Source of the DNA: Balneatrix alpica DSM 16621
GTDB taxonomy: Bacteria > Pseudomonadota > Gammaproteobacteria > Pseudomonadales > Balneatricaceae
DNA length: 64,000 nt
Reading direction: 5' to 3'
Assembly: GCF_000619885.1 (NCBI RefSeq)
Contig: NZ_JHUZ01000016.1
Span: 46,771 to 110,770 of the forward strand
In this document: positions 33,957-42,854 of the stretch, piece after piece
Numbering within the stretch: position 1 is the stretch's first letter
Layout: each line of letters opens with the position of its first letter
Program-made: the position numbers and the translations under genes
Notes under the pieces: generated by a model
Database searches by the model: none
What the model was told of the DNA's origin: nothing
The model's input: only the letters and a program-made list of their open reading frames with translations

Positions 33957-36110
33957 TTATACCCCAGCCAGCGCCCCAACCTGGCGACCCAGGCGGCGGC
34001 TATACAGGAAGATCGCCAGGAAGACTAGCAGACCGGCCAGATTGAGAGCCAGCTCATACTCAGCCCAGGGCCACATCATCACGGCGCCGGCAGCGCCAAC
34101 CAGAAGGCGCAGAAGAGGATTGAGCGGGCCTTCCAGATAGCCTTCCATAAAACCAACCAGCGCGTAGATACCGAATACCGAGAAGATAAAGATGCTGAAG
34201 ACTTCACTGGGCTCACCGCCGATAAAGTTGGTGTAAGCAAACAGTAACGGCACGATATAGAGCCCCTTGGCCACCTTCCAGGCGGTGAAGCCAGTACGCA
34301 TTGGCGGGGTTTTGGCAATGGCCGCAGCGGCAAAGGCGGTCAGGCACACCGGTGGGGTGACGTTGGCATCCTGGGATAACCAGAAGATGATCAGGTGAGC
34401 GGACAGCAGCACCATGGTCAGCAGTTTGGCATCCAGTGCCTGCTCAATCAGTTTGCCTTTGAACTCATCCGGCACCAGCGCCAGCAGGGCTTCAGCCTCG
34501 GCTACCGGCATCGGTGCGGCCAGGGCAGCCAGCTTGTCTGGTGCCACCAGCATAAAGATCGCTTGCGCCGTCTGGGGCAGATTACCGGCGGCCATCACCT
34601 GTACCAGTTGGATTTCGGCAATCAGGTTATAGAGCGCCGGGGCAGACAGGGTCGCCAGTACGATATAGGCCGCCGTTACCGGCAGGCCCATCCCCAGCAC
34701 CAGAGAGGCAATGGCAATCAGCACAATGGTAATAAAGAGGCTATTACCGGCCCATTCCGTCACCATCAAGGAGAAGGTATTACCAATGCCGGTCATCGCC
34801 ACCACGTTCACCACCAGTCCCACGGCAATCAGCAGCATGGCGGTGGTCGCCATATTCTTCGAGCCCTGGGCCAGGGCATCGAGAATATCCCTGACTCCCA
34901 TGGGGCGGCTGGATAACCAGGACGACACCACCACCGAAATAATGGCAATACCGGCGGCATAGGTGGGGGTAAAGCCCTGGATCAGCAGGGTGACCAGTAC
35001 CGCCAGGGGCAACAGGAAGTGCCAGCCTTGCTTGAGCACCTGGCCGATGCTGATACCGCTTTCCTGCACCAGGGTAGCTTGGCTACGCATGGCCTCCACC
35101 CGGACGAAATAGCCGACGGAGAGGAAGTACAGAATGGCCGGTAAGACGGAGACCGCTACGATCTCGACGTAAGGAATCTGGGTATAGGAGGCCATGATAA
35201 AGGCGCCTGCCCCCATCACCGGTGGCATCAACTGTCCGCCGGTGGAGGCTGCCGCCTCTACCCCTGCGGCGAAGCGGGAAGGAAAACCGGCCTTTTGCAT
35301 CATCGGGATGGTGATCACCCCGGTGGAAACCGTATTGGCCACCGAGGAACCGGAGACCGAGCCCATCAGGCCTGAGCCCAGCACGGCGACAAAGCCGGGG
35401 CCACCGACAAAACGGCCAGCGGCGCAGCGGGCCAGATCAATCATAAAATCGCCGGCACCGGACTTCACCAAAAAGGCACCGAACAGAATAAACATGTAGA
35501 CGTAGCTCCAGGAGATATTGGCGATTTGGCCAAACATCCCCTCGGTGCTGAAGTAACTGCGAAACATCAAGGTTTCCAGGCTTAAACCACGGAAACCAAA
35601 GACCCCATCCAGATACTTGCCCCACCAGAACACGTAGGTGAGGGCCACCAGAATCAGGCAGGGAATAAACCAGCCGGTGGTGCGGCGCGCCATTTCCAGG
35701 GCGATGGCCACCGCCGCTAAGGAAAACAGCCAATCGCTGCTGATAAAGCTGACCCCGCGCGCATAGAGGGCATCCTCCGCCAGGATCAAATAGGCAGCAC
35801 TGGCCAGGGCGAGTAAGCCGATGGCGATATCCAGCAACAGCACCACGCGCTGCCCGGTCTGACCACGGGGGCGGCACAGGGGGTACATCAGCGCACATAG
35901 CAGGGCAAAACCACTGAAGTGAATCACCGCAATCCACAGCTGTGGCAGGGTGCTTAGGGTATTGAAGTAAATATGCAGCAGCGCGAATAGCACGCCGCCC
36001 CAATAAATCGCCCGCCCCAACAGGGAGTCTTGCGGACGCTGTTGCAGTTCCAGGCTGGCCAGCTTGGCTGCGGTTTCCTGATCAGTTGGTGTGCTGTTGG
36101 CAGTGTTCAT
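33957..36110 (-). CDS. TRAP transporter fused permease (DctQ-DctM, TAXI type)
   Basis: A 717-aa inner membrane protein combining the small (DctQ-like, about residues 35-170) and large (DctM-like) TRAP permease subunits, as usual for TAXI-type systems. Many hydrophobic helices are seen, with family motifs GSVSGSSVANTVSTGVITIP and PPVMGAGAFIMASYTQIPY. The ATG at 36110 (MNTANSTPTD) is preferred; another in-frame ATG lies at 36122, and neither has a strong ribosome site. It is located between the binding-protein gene upstream and lhgO downstream in one operon. A hydroxyacid or dicarboxylate such as 2-hydroxyglutarate is the inferred cargo. Confidence 0.92.
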   Translation of the reverse strand: MNTANSTPTDQETAAKLASLELQQRPQDSLLGRAIYWGGVLFALLHIYFNTLSTLPQLWIAVIHFSGFALLCALMYPLCRPRGQTGQRVVLLLDIAIGLLALASAAYLILAEDALYARGVSFISSDWLFSLAAVAIALEMARRTTGWFIPCLILVALTYVFWWGKYLDGVFGFRGLSLETLMFRSYFSTEGMFGQIANISWSYVYMFILFGAFLVKSGAGDFMIDLARCAAGRFVGGPGFVAVLGSGLMGSVSGSSVANTVSTGVITIPMMQKAGFPSRFAAGVEAAASTGGQLMPPVMGAGAFIMASYTQIPYVEIVAVSVLPAILYFLSVGYFVRVEAMRSQATLVQESGISIGQVLKQGWHFLLPLAVLVTLLIQGFTPTYAAGIAIISVVVSSWLSSRPMGVRDILDALAQGSKNMATTAMLLIAVGLVVNVVAMTGIGNTFSLMVTEWAGNSLFITIVLIAIASLVLGMGLPVTAAYIVLATLSAPALYNLIAEIQLVQVMAAGNLPQTAQAIFMLVAPDKLAALAAPMPVAEAEALLALVPDEFKGKLIEQALDAKLLTMVLLSAHLIIFWLSQDANVTPPVCLTAFAAAAIAKTPPMRTGFTAWKVAKGLYIVPLLFAYTNFIGGEPSEVFSIFIFSVFGIYALVGFMEGYLEGPLNPLLRLLVGAAGAVMMWPWAEYELALNLAGLLVFLAIFLYSRRLGRQVGALAGV

Positions 36111-36173
36111 AAGACAACCCATGGCATCATTAACGGGGCACAGGGCCCGCTAGATTCAGCGAGAACAATGACA

Positions 36174-36199
36174 GGGTGACGGTCAGACGACCGCCACCC
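36174..36199. other. Intercistronic hairpin between TAXI binding protein and TRAP permease
   Basis: Eleven-base arms GGGTGACGGTC / GACCGCCACCC with one mismatch and an AGAC loop. It could stabilise the binding-protein message over the permease message. Confidence 0.5.
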
Positions 36200-36213
36200 A
36201 ACCGGCGGGAGGC

Positions 36214-37236
36214 TTACTTGACTTCCAGGTGGGCTGGAATGGTCAGGCCCATTTCACGGTAGTAACGTGCGGCACCGGGGTGCAGGGGTACGGGCAGACC
36301 GTCCATGGCATCCTGCAGGCTCATCGCCTGAGTGGCTTTATGGATGCCATTGAGGAAGGGCAGGTTCTCGTAGATGGCCTTGGTCAGCTGGTACACATCT
36401 TCCTCGGACACATCATCACGCACCGCCAGGAAGTTAGGCTGGGCGATGGTCTGTACTTCTTTGCTCTGACCGGGGTAGGTGTTGGCCGGAATCACATAGC
36501 GAGTCCAGAGGTTGTAGTAACCGTTGGCTTCCAGCACCTGTTCGTCGGTAAAGTTGAGCAGGGTCAGGTCAGAACCCAGGGCAGCAAAGGCTTGGGTGAC
36601 TGCGCCTACTGGTACGCCAGCGGGGGTGTTCATGCCATCGATGGTACCGTTTTGCAGGGCATCGGCACCGGCGCTATAGCTCAGATGAGCAAAATCCAGC
36701 TTATCCACTGGCAGGCCCAGGTTGGTCAGAATGGTACGGCCAGAGCCTTCGGTACCGGAGTTCTTTTCACCGATGGAGAACTTACCGTCCAGCTGCTCCA
36801 GATCCATGATGGTGCCTTCTTTCACCTTAGAGGTGCGCAGGCTGAAGTGTTCGACGTTCTGCCACAGCATGCTGACTGAGCGCAGGTGCTTTTGCGGGCC
36901 GGCTTGCGCGAAGCCTGCCTCACCATTCCAAGCCCAGGCACCGTAGAGGCCCTGCAGGATGGCAAACTGAGCTTCGTTTTCGCGCAGCAGCTTGATGTTT
37001 TCACCGGAGCCAGCGGAGTTGATCGCTGACATAGCCATATTGAACTTGGGTTCCAGCTTGACGGTGGTCAGGGTCGCCAGAGCCACGCCAACTGGATAGT
37101 AGGTGCCGCCAGTGCTGGCGGTGGCCAGAATGTAGGAACGCTTATCTTCCGCCGCTTGCACGGGCAGGCTAACCAGGGAAGAACACAGCAGGGTGGCACC
37201 CATGGCTTGTAACAGGCGGCGCTTGGACATTTGCAT
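36214..37236 (-). CDS. TAXI-family TRAP substrate-binding protein
   Basis: A 340-aa periplasmic binding protein. The N-terminus (MQMSKRRLLQAMGATLLCSS ... VQAAE) is a Sec-type leader with a paired arginine, cleaved near residue 28. The hallmark of TAXI proteins is YILATASTGGTYYPVGVALA; also seen are SGENIKLLRENEAQFAILQG and GKFSIGEKNSGTEGSGRTIL. It delivers its ligand to the fused permease encoded next. The operon ends with lhgO. Ligand not known from sequence; TAXI proteins often bind glutamate or other dicarboxylates. Confidence 0.93.
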   Translation of the reverse strand: MQMSKRRLLQAMGATLLCSSLVSLPVQAAEDKRSYILATASTGGTYYPVGVALATLTTVKLEPKFNMAMSAINSAGSGENIKLLRENEAQFAILQGLYGAWAWNGEAGFAQAGPQKHLRSVSMLWQNVEHFSLRTSKVKEGTIMDLEQLDGKFSIGEKNSGTEGSGRTILTNLGLPVDKLDFAHLSYSAGADALQNGTIDGMNTPAGVPVGAVTQAFAALGSDLTLLNFTDEQVLEANGYYNLWTRYVIPANTYPGQSKEVQTIAQPNFLAVRDDVSEEDVYQLTKAIYENLPFLNGIHKATQAMSLQDAMDGLPVPLHPGAARYYREMGLTIPAHLEVK

Positions 37237-37428
37237 GATCGAACTACCTCTAGATGTTGTTGTTATCAGCGCCTTAGCTATTACAAGATTGGGGCCAACT
37301 TTTTGAATTTATTTAACTTGTTGTTTTTAAAGGAATTTAAATTTTATTGTCAGGCTCAAGTCTCGCCTTAGGCAATTTTTTGCTAAGGCTAGGCAGGCTT
37401 GAATAAGCAAAATTTTGCTTATGGTGGG

Positions 37429-38289
37429 TCAGCTGCGCCCCTGTTGCCAATATCGCCAGCCATGGTAACTCAGCAACACCAGCCAACTGCTGATGACGAA
37501 GGGGGAGGTGAGCATCGGCCAGGATTGCTGCAGACCCCAGGCGGAACCCAGAGCGGCTAACACGATGGCCAGTATTGTCCAGCCGGGCCCAAGACTCTGT
37601 ACCGCCAGGGCGGCCAGCACCGGATTGTAACCCGCCAGCCCTTGGCTGATCTGGGCTGGGTTGACCTCCAATAGGGTGGCGATGCCTGCCCCCAGGCAGG
37701 AAGCCAGTAAGGCATAGAGCGGCAGCCGCCAGTGTTGCCAGCCCAGCAGTCCCAGCAACAGCAGTGCCATCAGCGGACTGGCAACAAAAAAGACCTGACT
37801 GATACCGAGCAGAATACCCGCCAGCCAGCTGGCAGCGGCAGGGAGGGGCGCCGCCTCCGGCAGGCCCAGGGGCAGCAATAACACCAGCCAGGTCAGCAGA
37901 ATAAAGGGACTGGTGAAGATCGGTAGAGGGCGATAAGCATTCAGTCCCAGCTGGATAAAGGTCACCAGGGCGGCAGCGAGGATCTGTACCCAGGGTAATA
38001 ACGGGCTCCAGCCAAAATAGAGCTGTAATACCAGTCCGACCAGGGCGCCGTTAAAGCCGTAGACTCCCTGCCGCCAGGCCGCTGCCGGGGCACCCAGGGC
38101 GGCGGCGCTCAGGCTGGCACTGATGACCCCCAAGCTCAGGCCGAGGGCGTACAGCGGCGTTAGCCAAGATAGGGCCAACAGACACAATAGGCCGGCCCAG
38201 GGTGAGGGGAGGAAGATGATCTGGGCGATGCCGGCAAGGCTGGCCAGGGGCAGGTGATAACTGATAAAACGCAGCGATAACAGCAGCAT
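37429..38289 (-). CDS. Urea transporter (UT family)
   Basis: A 286-aa membrane channel/transporter with about ten hydrophobic helices in two repeats. The UT signatures are present twice: VYGFNGALVGLVLQLYFGW with FTSPFILLTWLVLLL in the first half, and LAGYNPVLAALAVQSLG with LTSPFVISSWLVLLS in the second. It should equilibrate urea across the inner membrane. No urease genes are present in the window. It stands alone between the TRAP operon and the potGHI genes, on the same strand, with intergenic gaps of 192 bp and 98 bp. Urea produced by arginine or agmatine breakdown is a plausible link to the polyamine locus. Confidence 0.85.
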   Translation of the reverse strand: MLLLSLRFISYHLPLASLAGIAQIIFLPSPWAGLLCLLALSWLTPLYALGLSLGVISASLSAAALGAPAAAWRQGVYGFNGALVGLVLQLYFGWSPLLPWVQILAAALVTFIQLGLNAYRPLPIFTSPFILLTWLVLLLPLGLPEAAPLPAAASWLAGILLGISQVFFVASPLMALLLLGLLGWQHWRLPLYALLASCLGAGIATLLEVNPAQISQGLAGYNPVLAALAVQSLGPGWTILAIVLAALGSAWGLQQSWPMLTSPFVISSWLVLLSYHGWRYWQQGRS

Positions 38290-38387
38290 AGCGGGTCCGA
38301 CTAACAGGCTAGGGAAGCTGCCGGGGAGGAGGTCAGCGGGGGAAAATCCTTTTCGTCCCGCTATTTAAGTCAGAGCTGACTCGGCGG

Positions 38388-39197
38388 TCAAGCCTGTTGA
38401 TTGACGGCAAAGGTCTGGCTGCGCTGCCGTTTTTGCAGATAGGAGGCAACCACCACGCCGGTGGCGACAATGCCGATCAGAATCGTCGAGATGGCATTGA
38501 TCTCCGGCGTGACCCCCAAGCGCACCTGGGAATAGATTTGCATCGGCAGAGTGGTGGCACCGGGGCCGGTGGCAAAGCTGGCAATCACCAGGTCATCCAT
38601 CGACAGGGCAAAGGACAGCAGCCAGCCGGAGATAATCGCCGGCAAAATCAGCGGCAGGGTGATGATCATAAAGGTCTTGAACGGACGACAGCCTAAGTCC
38701 AGGGCCGCCTCTTCTAGCGAGATATCAAAGTCTGCCAGACGGGACTGCACGATTACCGCGACAAAGCAGAAGCTGAAGGAGGCATGGGCCAGGGTCACCG
38801 TCAGCTGACCACGATCAATCCCCAAGGCGACAAAGGTCAGCAGCAGGGCCAGACCGGTAATGATTTCCGGCATGACCATCGGCGCGAAAATCATACCGGA
38901 GAACAGGGTGCGCCCCGGGAACTGGCGAAAGCGCGCCATCACAAAGCCCGCCAGGGTACCGAGGATGGTGGCCAGGGTGGAGGCGGCAATCGCCACCTTC
39001 ACCGACAGCCAGGCAGCATTGAGCAGGCGCTCATTGTTGAACATCTCGCCATACCATTTCAGCGAGAAGCCGCCCCACACCGTGACCAGTTTGGACTCGT
39101 TAAAGCTGTACAGAATCAGAATCAGGATCGGCAGATAGAGAAAGCCGAGGCCGACGGCCAGTGAGCACCAGTTAAAGCGGGTTAAACCTAATTGCAT
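38388..39197 (-). CDS. potI: Putrescine/polyamine ABC transporter permease PotI
   Basis: A 269-aa permease with six helices, the second inner membrane subunit of a PotFGHI/SpuFGH-type importer. The N-terminus has YLPILILILYSFNESKLVTV, and the ATPase contact loop is SLEEAALDLGCRPFKTFMII. SMDDLVIASFATGPGATTLP matches PotI closely. It is the last gene in puuA-potG-potH-potI. AAGGAG precedes the ATG at 39197. Confidence 0.94.
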   Translation of the reverse strand: MQLGLTRFNWCSLAVGLGFLYLPILILILYSFNESKLVTVWGGFSLKWYGEMFNNERLLNAAWLSVKVAIAASTLATILGTLAGFVMARFRQFPGRTLFSGMIFAPMVMPEIITGLALLLTFVALGIDRGQLTVTLAHASFSFCFVAVIVQSRLADFDISLEEAALDLGCRPFKTFMIITLPLILPAIISGWLLSFALSMDDLVIASFATGPGATTLPMQIYSQVRLGVTPEINAISTILIGIVATGVVVASYLQKRQRSQTFAVNQQA

Positions 39198-39207
39198 GCT
39201 GGTCTCC

Positions 39208-40122
39208 TTAGCTCAGTTGTTTGGCTTGATGACGCTGGAACCAGACCACCGGGCCAACCAGCAGGATTAACAGTATCACCGCTACCGCCGAGGCCAGGGG
39301 CCAGTCGAGGTTGGTGAAGAACTCTGACCACAGCACCTTACCGATCATCAGGGTATCGGAACCGCCGAGCAGATCGGGCACCACAAACTCGCCCACCGCC
39401 GGGATAAACACCAGGGCACAGCCGGCGATGATGCCGGGCACCGCCTGGGGTACCACCACCAGCCAGAAGGCTTTAATCGGTCGGCAGCCAAGGTCGTAGG
39501 CGGCCTCCAGCAGGCTCATGTCGAGTTTTTCCAGGGTGGCGTACAGCGGTAGCACCATAAAGGGCAGATAGGAATAGACGATGCCGATATAGACGGCGAT
39601 CTCGCTGCCATGGATCAGTAACGGCTCATCGATGATGCCAAGATTGAGCAATAGCAGATTCAGCAGCCCCTCTTGCTTGAGGATGCCGATCCAGGCGTAA
39701 ACGCGGATCAGGAAGGAGGTCCAGAACGGCAGGATGATCAACATCAGCAGGCTGGCACGCCAGTGCTTGGGGGCACGGGACATGGCATAGGCGAGGGGAA
39801 AGCCGATCGCCAGGGCTAGCAGGGTGGAAATCGCCGCTATCTTCAAGCTGCCGAGATAAGCACGCAGATAGGTGGAGTCTTCCCACAGCAGGAAATAGTT
39901 CTGCAGGTTGAGGCTAATGGTGAGATAGGCATCTTCCCACTCGACTAACCAGCGGTAGGGAGGTACCGCCAGAATGGTTTCTGAGAAGCTGATCAGTACC
40001 ACCATGGAGAAGGGCAGCAGGAAGAACAGCAACGACCACAGGTAAGGGATGCCGATAACGGTCTGGCGGCCTAACTTAAAACCGCCATTTCTATGCCGGC
40101 CGGAGGGGTATTCGCTTGCCAT
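39208..40122 (-). CDS. potH: Putrescine/polyamine ABC transporter permease PotH
   Basis: A 304-aa permease. Six helices are visible, with PYLWSLLFFLLPFSMVVLIS at the start and the EAA loop LLEAAYDLGCRPIKAFWLVV. The segment FIPAVGEFVVPDLLGGSDTL is characteristic of the polyamine permease family. AAGGAGG precedes the ATG at 40122; the gap to potG is 10 bp and to potI 10 bp. It forms the membrane channel with PotI. Confidence 0.95.
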   Translation of the reverse strand: MASEYPSGRHRNGGFKLGRQTVIGIPYLWSLLFFLLPFSMVVLISFSETILAVPPYRWLVEWEDAYLTISLNLQNYFLLWEDSTYLRAYLGSLKIAAISTLLALAIGFPLAYAMSRAPKHWRASLLMLIILPFWTSFLIRVYAWIGILKQEGLLNLLLLNLGIIDEPLLIHGSEIAVYIGIVYSYLPFMVLPLYATLEKLDMSLLEAAYDLGCRPIKAFWLVVVPQAVPGIIAGCALVFIPAVGEFVVPDLLGGSDTLMIGKVLWSEFFTNLDWPLASAVAVILLILLVGPVVWFQRHQAKQLS

Positions 40123-40132
40123 GACAGCCTCC

Positions 40133-41269
40133 TTAATTAGCCAGGACGACGGCGGCCTCAGGCTGCCAACTCAGGTAGACCCGATCATTCCAGCGGATAT
40201 TCATATCCAGCTGACGGAAGCGGTTGGCCTGACTGGTGGTGATGATTTTGCCGTTATCGAGTTTGACGTGATACACCGACAAATTGCCCAAATAACCGAT
40301 GTCCCAGACGATGCCGCTGACGCAGTTGCGGGCCTGGCTGGGGGCTTCGGTGTGCAGGTCAATTTTTTCCGGGCGAATGGCCAGGGCCACTGGGGTGCCG
40401 GTGGGCAGGCGTTGCTCGGTTTCGGCATAGAGACGGTTGCCGGTGTCTTTGCAGTCCAGTTCCAGTTGGGCGTCCTGCTGGTGGCTGATGCGGGCATCGA
40501 GCAGGTTGACGTCTCCGAGGAAGGAGGCGACATAGCGGCTGCCGGGTTGTTCATACAGCTGGGCCGGGGTGCCGACCTGTTCGATCTGGCCGTGATCCAT
40601 CACTGCGATGCGGGAGGACATGGTCATCGCCTCGGACTGGTCATGGGTGACGATAATGAAGGTCAGGCCGAGCTTTTCCTGGATATCCATTAATTCGAAC
40701 TGGGTACGCTCACGCAGGTTTTTGTCCAGGGCCCCCAGGGGCTCATCCAAGAGCAGTAGTTTGGGACGCTTCACCAGTGAACGGGCCAGGGCAACCCGCT
40801 GGCGTTGGCCGCCGGACAGTTGTGCTGGGCGACGGCGGGCATAGGGGGTAATTTGCACCAGCTCCATCACCTCTTCGACCCGTTGTTTGATTTCCGCCTT
40901 GGGGCAGCCTTCCTGCTTGAGGCCAAAGGCAATGTTGGCCTCGACGCTCATGTGCGGGAACAGCGCATAAGACTGGAACATCATATTGACCGGGCGATCA
41001 TAGGGCGGCACCTGGGCCACATCTTCACCATCAAGCAGAATGCGCCCTTCGGTCGGACGCTCAAAGCCCGCCAGCATGCGCAGCAAGGTGGTTTTGCCAC
41101 AGCCGGATGGGCCGAGCAGGGAGAAAAACTCGCGTTGATAGATATCCAGGGAAAGGTCGGTTAAGGCGGTAAAGTCACCGAATTTCTTGGTGACATGCTG
41201 GATGCTGACATAGGGTTTGGCAGTGGCATCCAACCAGGGGGCAAAAACCTCTTTAGCGGCTTGGTTCAC
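40133..41269 (-). CDS. potG: Putrescine/polyamine ABC transporter ATPase PotG
   Basis: A 378-aa ATPase with Walker A GPSGCGKTT, signature LSGGQRQRVALARSL, Walker B LLLLDEPLGALD and a C-terminal TOBE-type regulatory domain. VPPYDRPVNMMFQSYALFPH matches PotG rather than PotA. The start is a GTG at 41269 with a GGAGG site about 8 bases before it. It drives PotH/PotI. The matching periplasmic binding protein (PotF/SpuD), usually encoded beside it, is not found in the window. Confidence 0.94.
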   Translation of the reverse strand: MNQAAKEVFAPWLDATAKPYVSIQHVTKKFGDFTALTDLSLDIYQREFFSLLGPSGCGKTTLLRMLAGFERPTEGRILLDGEDVAQVPPYDRPVNMMFQSYALFPHMSVEANIAFGLKQEGCPKAEIKQRVEEVMELVQITPYARRRPAQLSGGQRQRVALARSLVKRPKLLLLDEPLGALDKNLRERTQFELMDIQEKLGLTFIIVTHDQSEAMTMSSRIAVMDHGQIEQVGTPAQLYEQPGSRYVASFLGDVNLLDARISHQQDAQLELDCKDTGNRLYAETEQRLPTGTPVALAIRPEKIDLHTEAPSQARNCVSGIVWDIGYLGNLSVYHVKLDNGKIITTSQANRFRQLDMNIRWNDRVYLSWQPEAAVVLAN

Positions 41270-41349
41270 AGGCGGTCCTCCGGTCCTTTACTGCAAAGGA
41301 TCTTTTTATTACGTAGGGAGCGGGCCAGCAGGGCTGGCCCGTTGCTGGC

Positions 41350-42735
41350 TTAGACGGTACGCAGGAAGGAGTCATACTCCAGCGGGGTCACCTGGCCATC
41401 AAAGGTGGCCAGTTCCTGCCATTTCACCGCGGCGTAGAGCTTCTGATAGTTTTCGCCAAACTGTTCGCGAATAAAGTCAGAGTTCTCGAAGGCAATCAGC
41501 GCGTCGGCCAGGTTGTCCGGCAGCGAGGCTTCATGCTGGGTATAGGCATTACCTACGGTGGGAGGCTGAGGCTCCAGTTTGTTGACGATGCCGTAGTAAG
41601 CACCGGCCAACATGGCGGCCATCGCCAGGAAGGGGTTGGAATCGGCACCGCCGACCCGGTGTTCAATCCGCATCGCCTGACGCTCACCGGAGGGAATACG
41701 TAGCGCCACCGAGCGGTTGTCATAACCCCAGGAGGGAGTGGTGGGGGCATGGCTGCCGGACTGGAAGCGGCGATAAGAGTTGATGTTCGGGGCAAACAAG
41801 GCCATGCAGTCAGCCATGCTGGCGCTCATACCGGCCACGGCGTGGCGCAGAATATCACTACCATGCAGACTGCCATCATCGAATACGTTTTTGCCGTCTT
41901 TATCCACCAGACTGAAGTGAATATGCATGCCGTTACCGGCCAGGTCACCATAGGGCTTGGCCATAAAGGTGGCATTCATTTCATGGGCCTGGGCCACGCC
42001 CTTGATGGCGCGTTTGAGCAGAATGGCGTGCTCGGCGGCTTTGACTGCGTCGGGGACGTGAATCAGGTTGATTTCGTACTGGTTAGGCGCCTGTTCCGCT
42101 ACCGTGGTATCCACCGGCAAGTCCTGCAGGGTGGCGGCACGGGAGAGGCTGTCGAAGAAGTCTTCGAACTCGTGCAGCTCTTCAATGCCGTAGACCTGGT
42201 TAGTGAACTGGCGACGGCCGGTGGTGGGGGAAAGCGGGGGCTGTGGACGGCCATCCTGACCGGGGTCGCGGTCGAGCAGATAAAACTCCAGCTCAGTGGC
42301 GGTAACCGGCGTCAGGCCGATTTCGCTGAATTTATCCACAATCTTCTGCAGCACACTTCGGGGATCGCCGAAGAAGGGCGTGCCATCGGGCTCAATCATG
42401 GTCATGATCAGCTGGGCGGTACGGCGCTTTAACCAGGGCACTTCCTTCAGGGCACCATCCACCGGCAGGCAGAGGGCATCGCGGTCACCGGTTTCAAATA
42501 CCAGGCCGCTTTCCAGTACATCGTTGCCCCATACATCCAGGGCAAACATGGAGCTGGGCAGGCGGATACCATTGGATAAGGCTTTGTCGACGGCGTTACG
42601 GGGCACCCACTTACCCCGCACGATGCCGTTGGTATCCGGAATCAATAACTCGAATACCTCAATGTCTGGATTACGCTTTAAAAATTCATGGGCGTTGTCC
42701 AGGGTGGCTTGGGTGTCATGCACTCGGCTGACCAT
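41350..42735 (-). CDS. puuA: Gamma-glutamylputrescine synthetase (glutamine synthetase family)
   Basis: A 461-aa type I glutamine-synthetase-fold enzyme that ligates glutamate to putrescine at the cost of ATP. The start at 42735 (MVSRVHDTQAT) is set by AAGGAG six bases upstream. The fold shows LIPDTNGIVRGKWVPRNAVD at the N-terminus, the metal/glutamate site in TPVTATELEFYLLD and MHIHFSLVDKDGKNVFDDG, and the ATP/Arg site in NRSVALRIPSGERQAMRIEH. The close context with puuD, puuC, spuC and potGHI separates it from ammonia-assimilating GlnA. It corresponds to PuuA of E. coli and SpuB-type proteins of pseudomonads. Confidence 0.93.
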   Translation of the reverse strand: MVSRVHDTQATLDNAHEFLKRNPDIEVFELLIPDTNGIVRGKWVPRNAVDKALSNGIRLPSSMFALDVWGNDVLESGLVFETGDRDALCLPVDGALKEVPWLKRRTAQLIMTMIEPDGTPFFGDPRSVLQKIVDKFSEIGLTPVTATELEFYLLDRDPGQDGRPQPPLSPTTGRRQFTNQVYGIEELHEFEDFFDSLSRAATLQDLPVDTTVAEQAPNQYEINLIHVPDAVKAAEHAILLKRAIKGVAQAHEMNATFMAKPYGDLAGNGMHIHFSLVDKDGKNVFDDGSLHGSDILRHAVAGMSASMADCMALFAPNINSYRRFQSGSHAPTTPSWGYDNRSVALRIPSGERQAMRIEHRVGGADSNPFLAMAAMLAGAYYGIVNKLEPQPPTVGNAYTQHEASLPDNLADALIAFENSDFIREQFGENYQKLYAAVKWQELATFDGQVTPLEYDSFLRTV

Positions 42736-42854
42736 GATCATCTCCTTTTGTGAGCCTTGGCTCATCCACTCGGGGCCAGCCTGGCTGGCCACCGTTAAAC
42801 TTGCACTTGTATATAGACCTTCATCTTGAGCTTGGGTACCTGCCTGCAGCGGCG

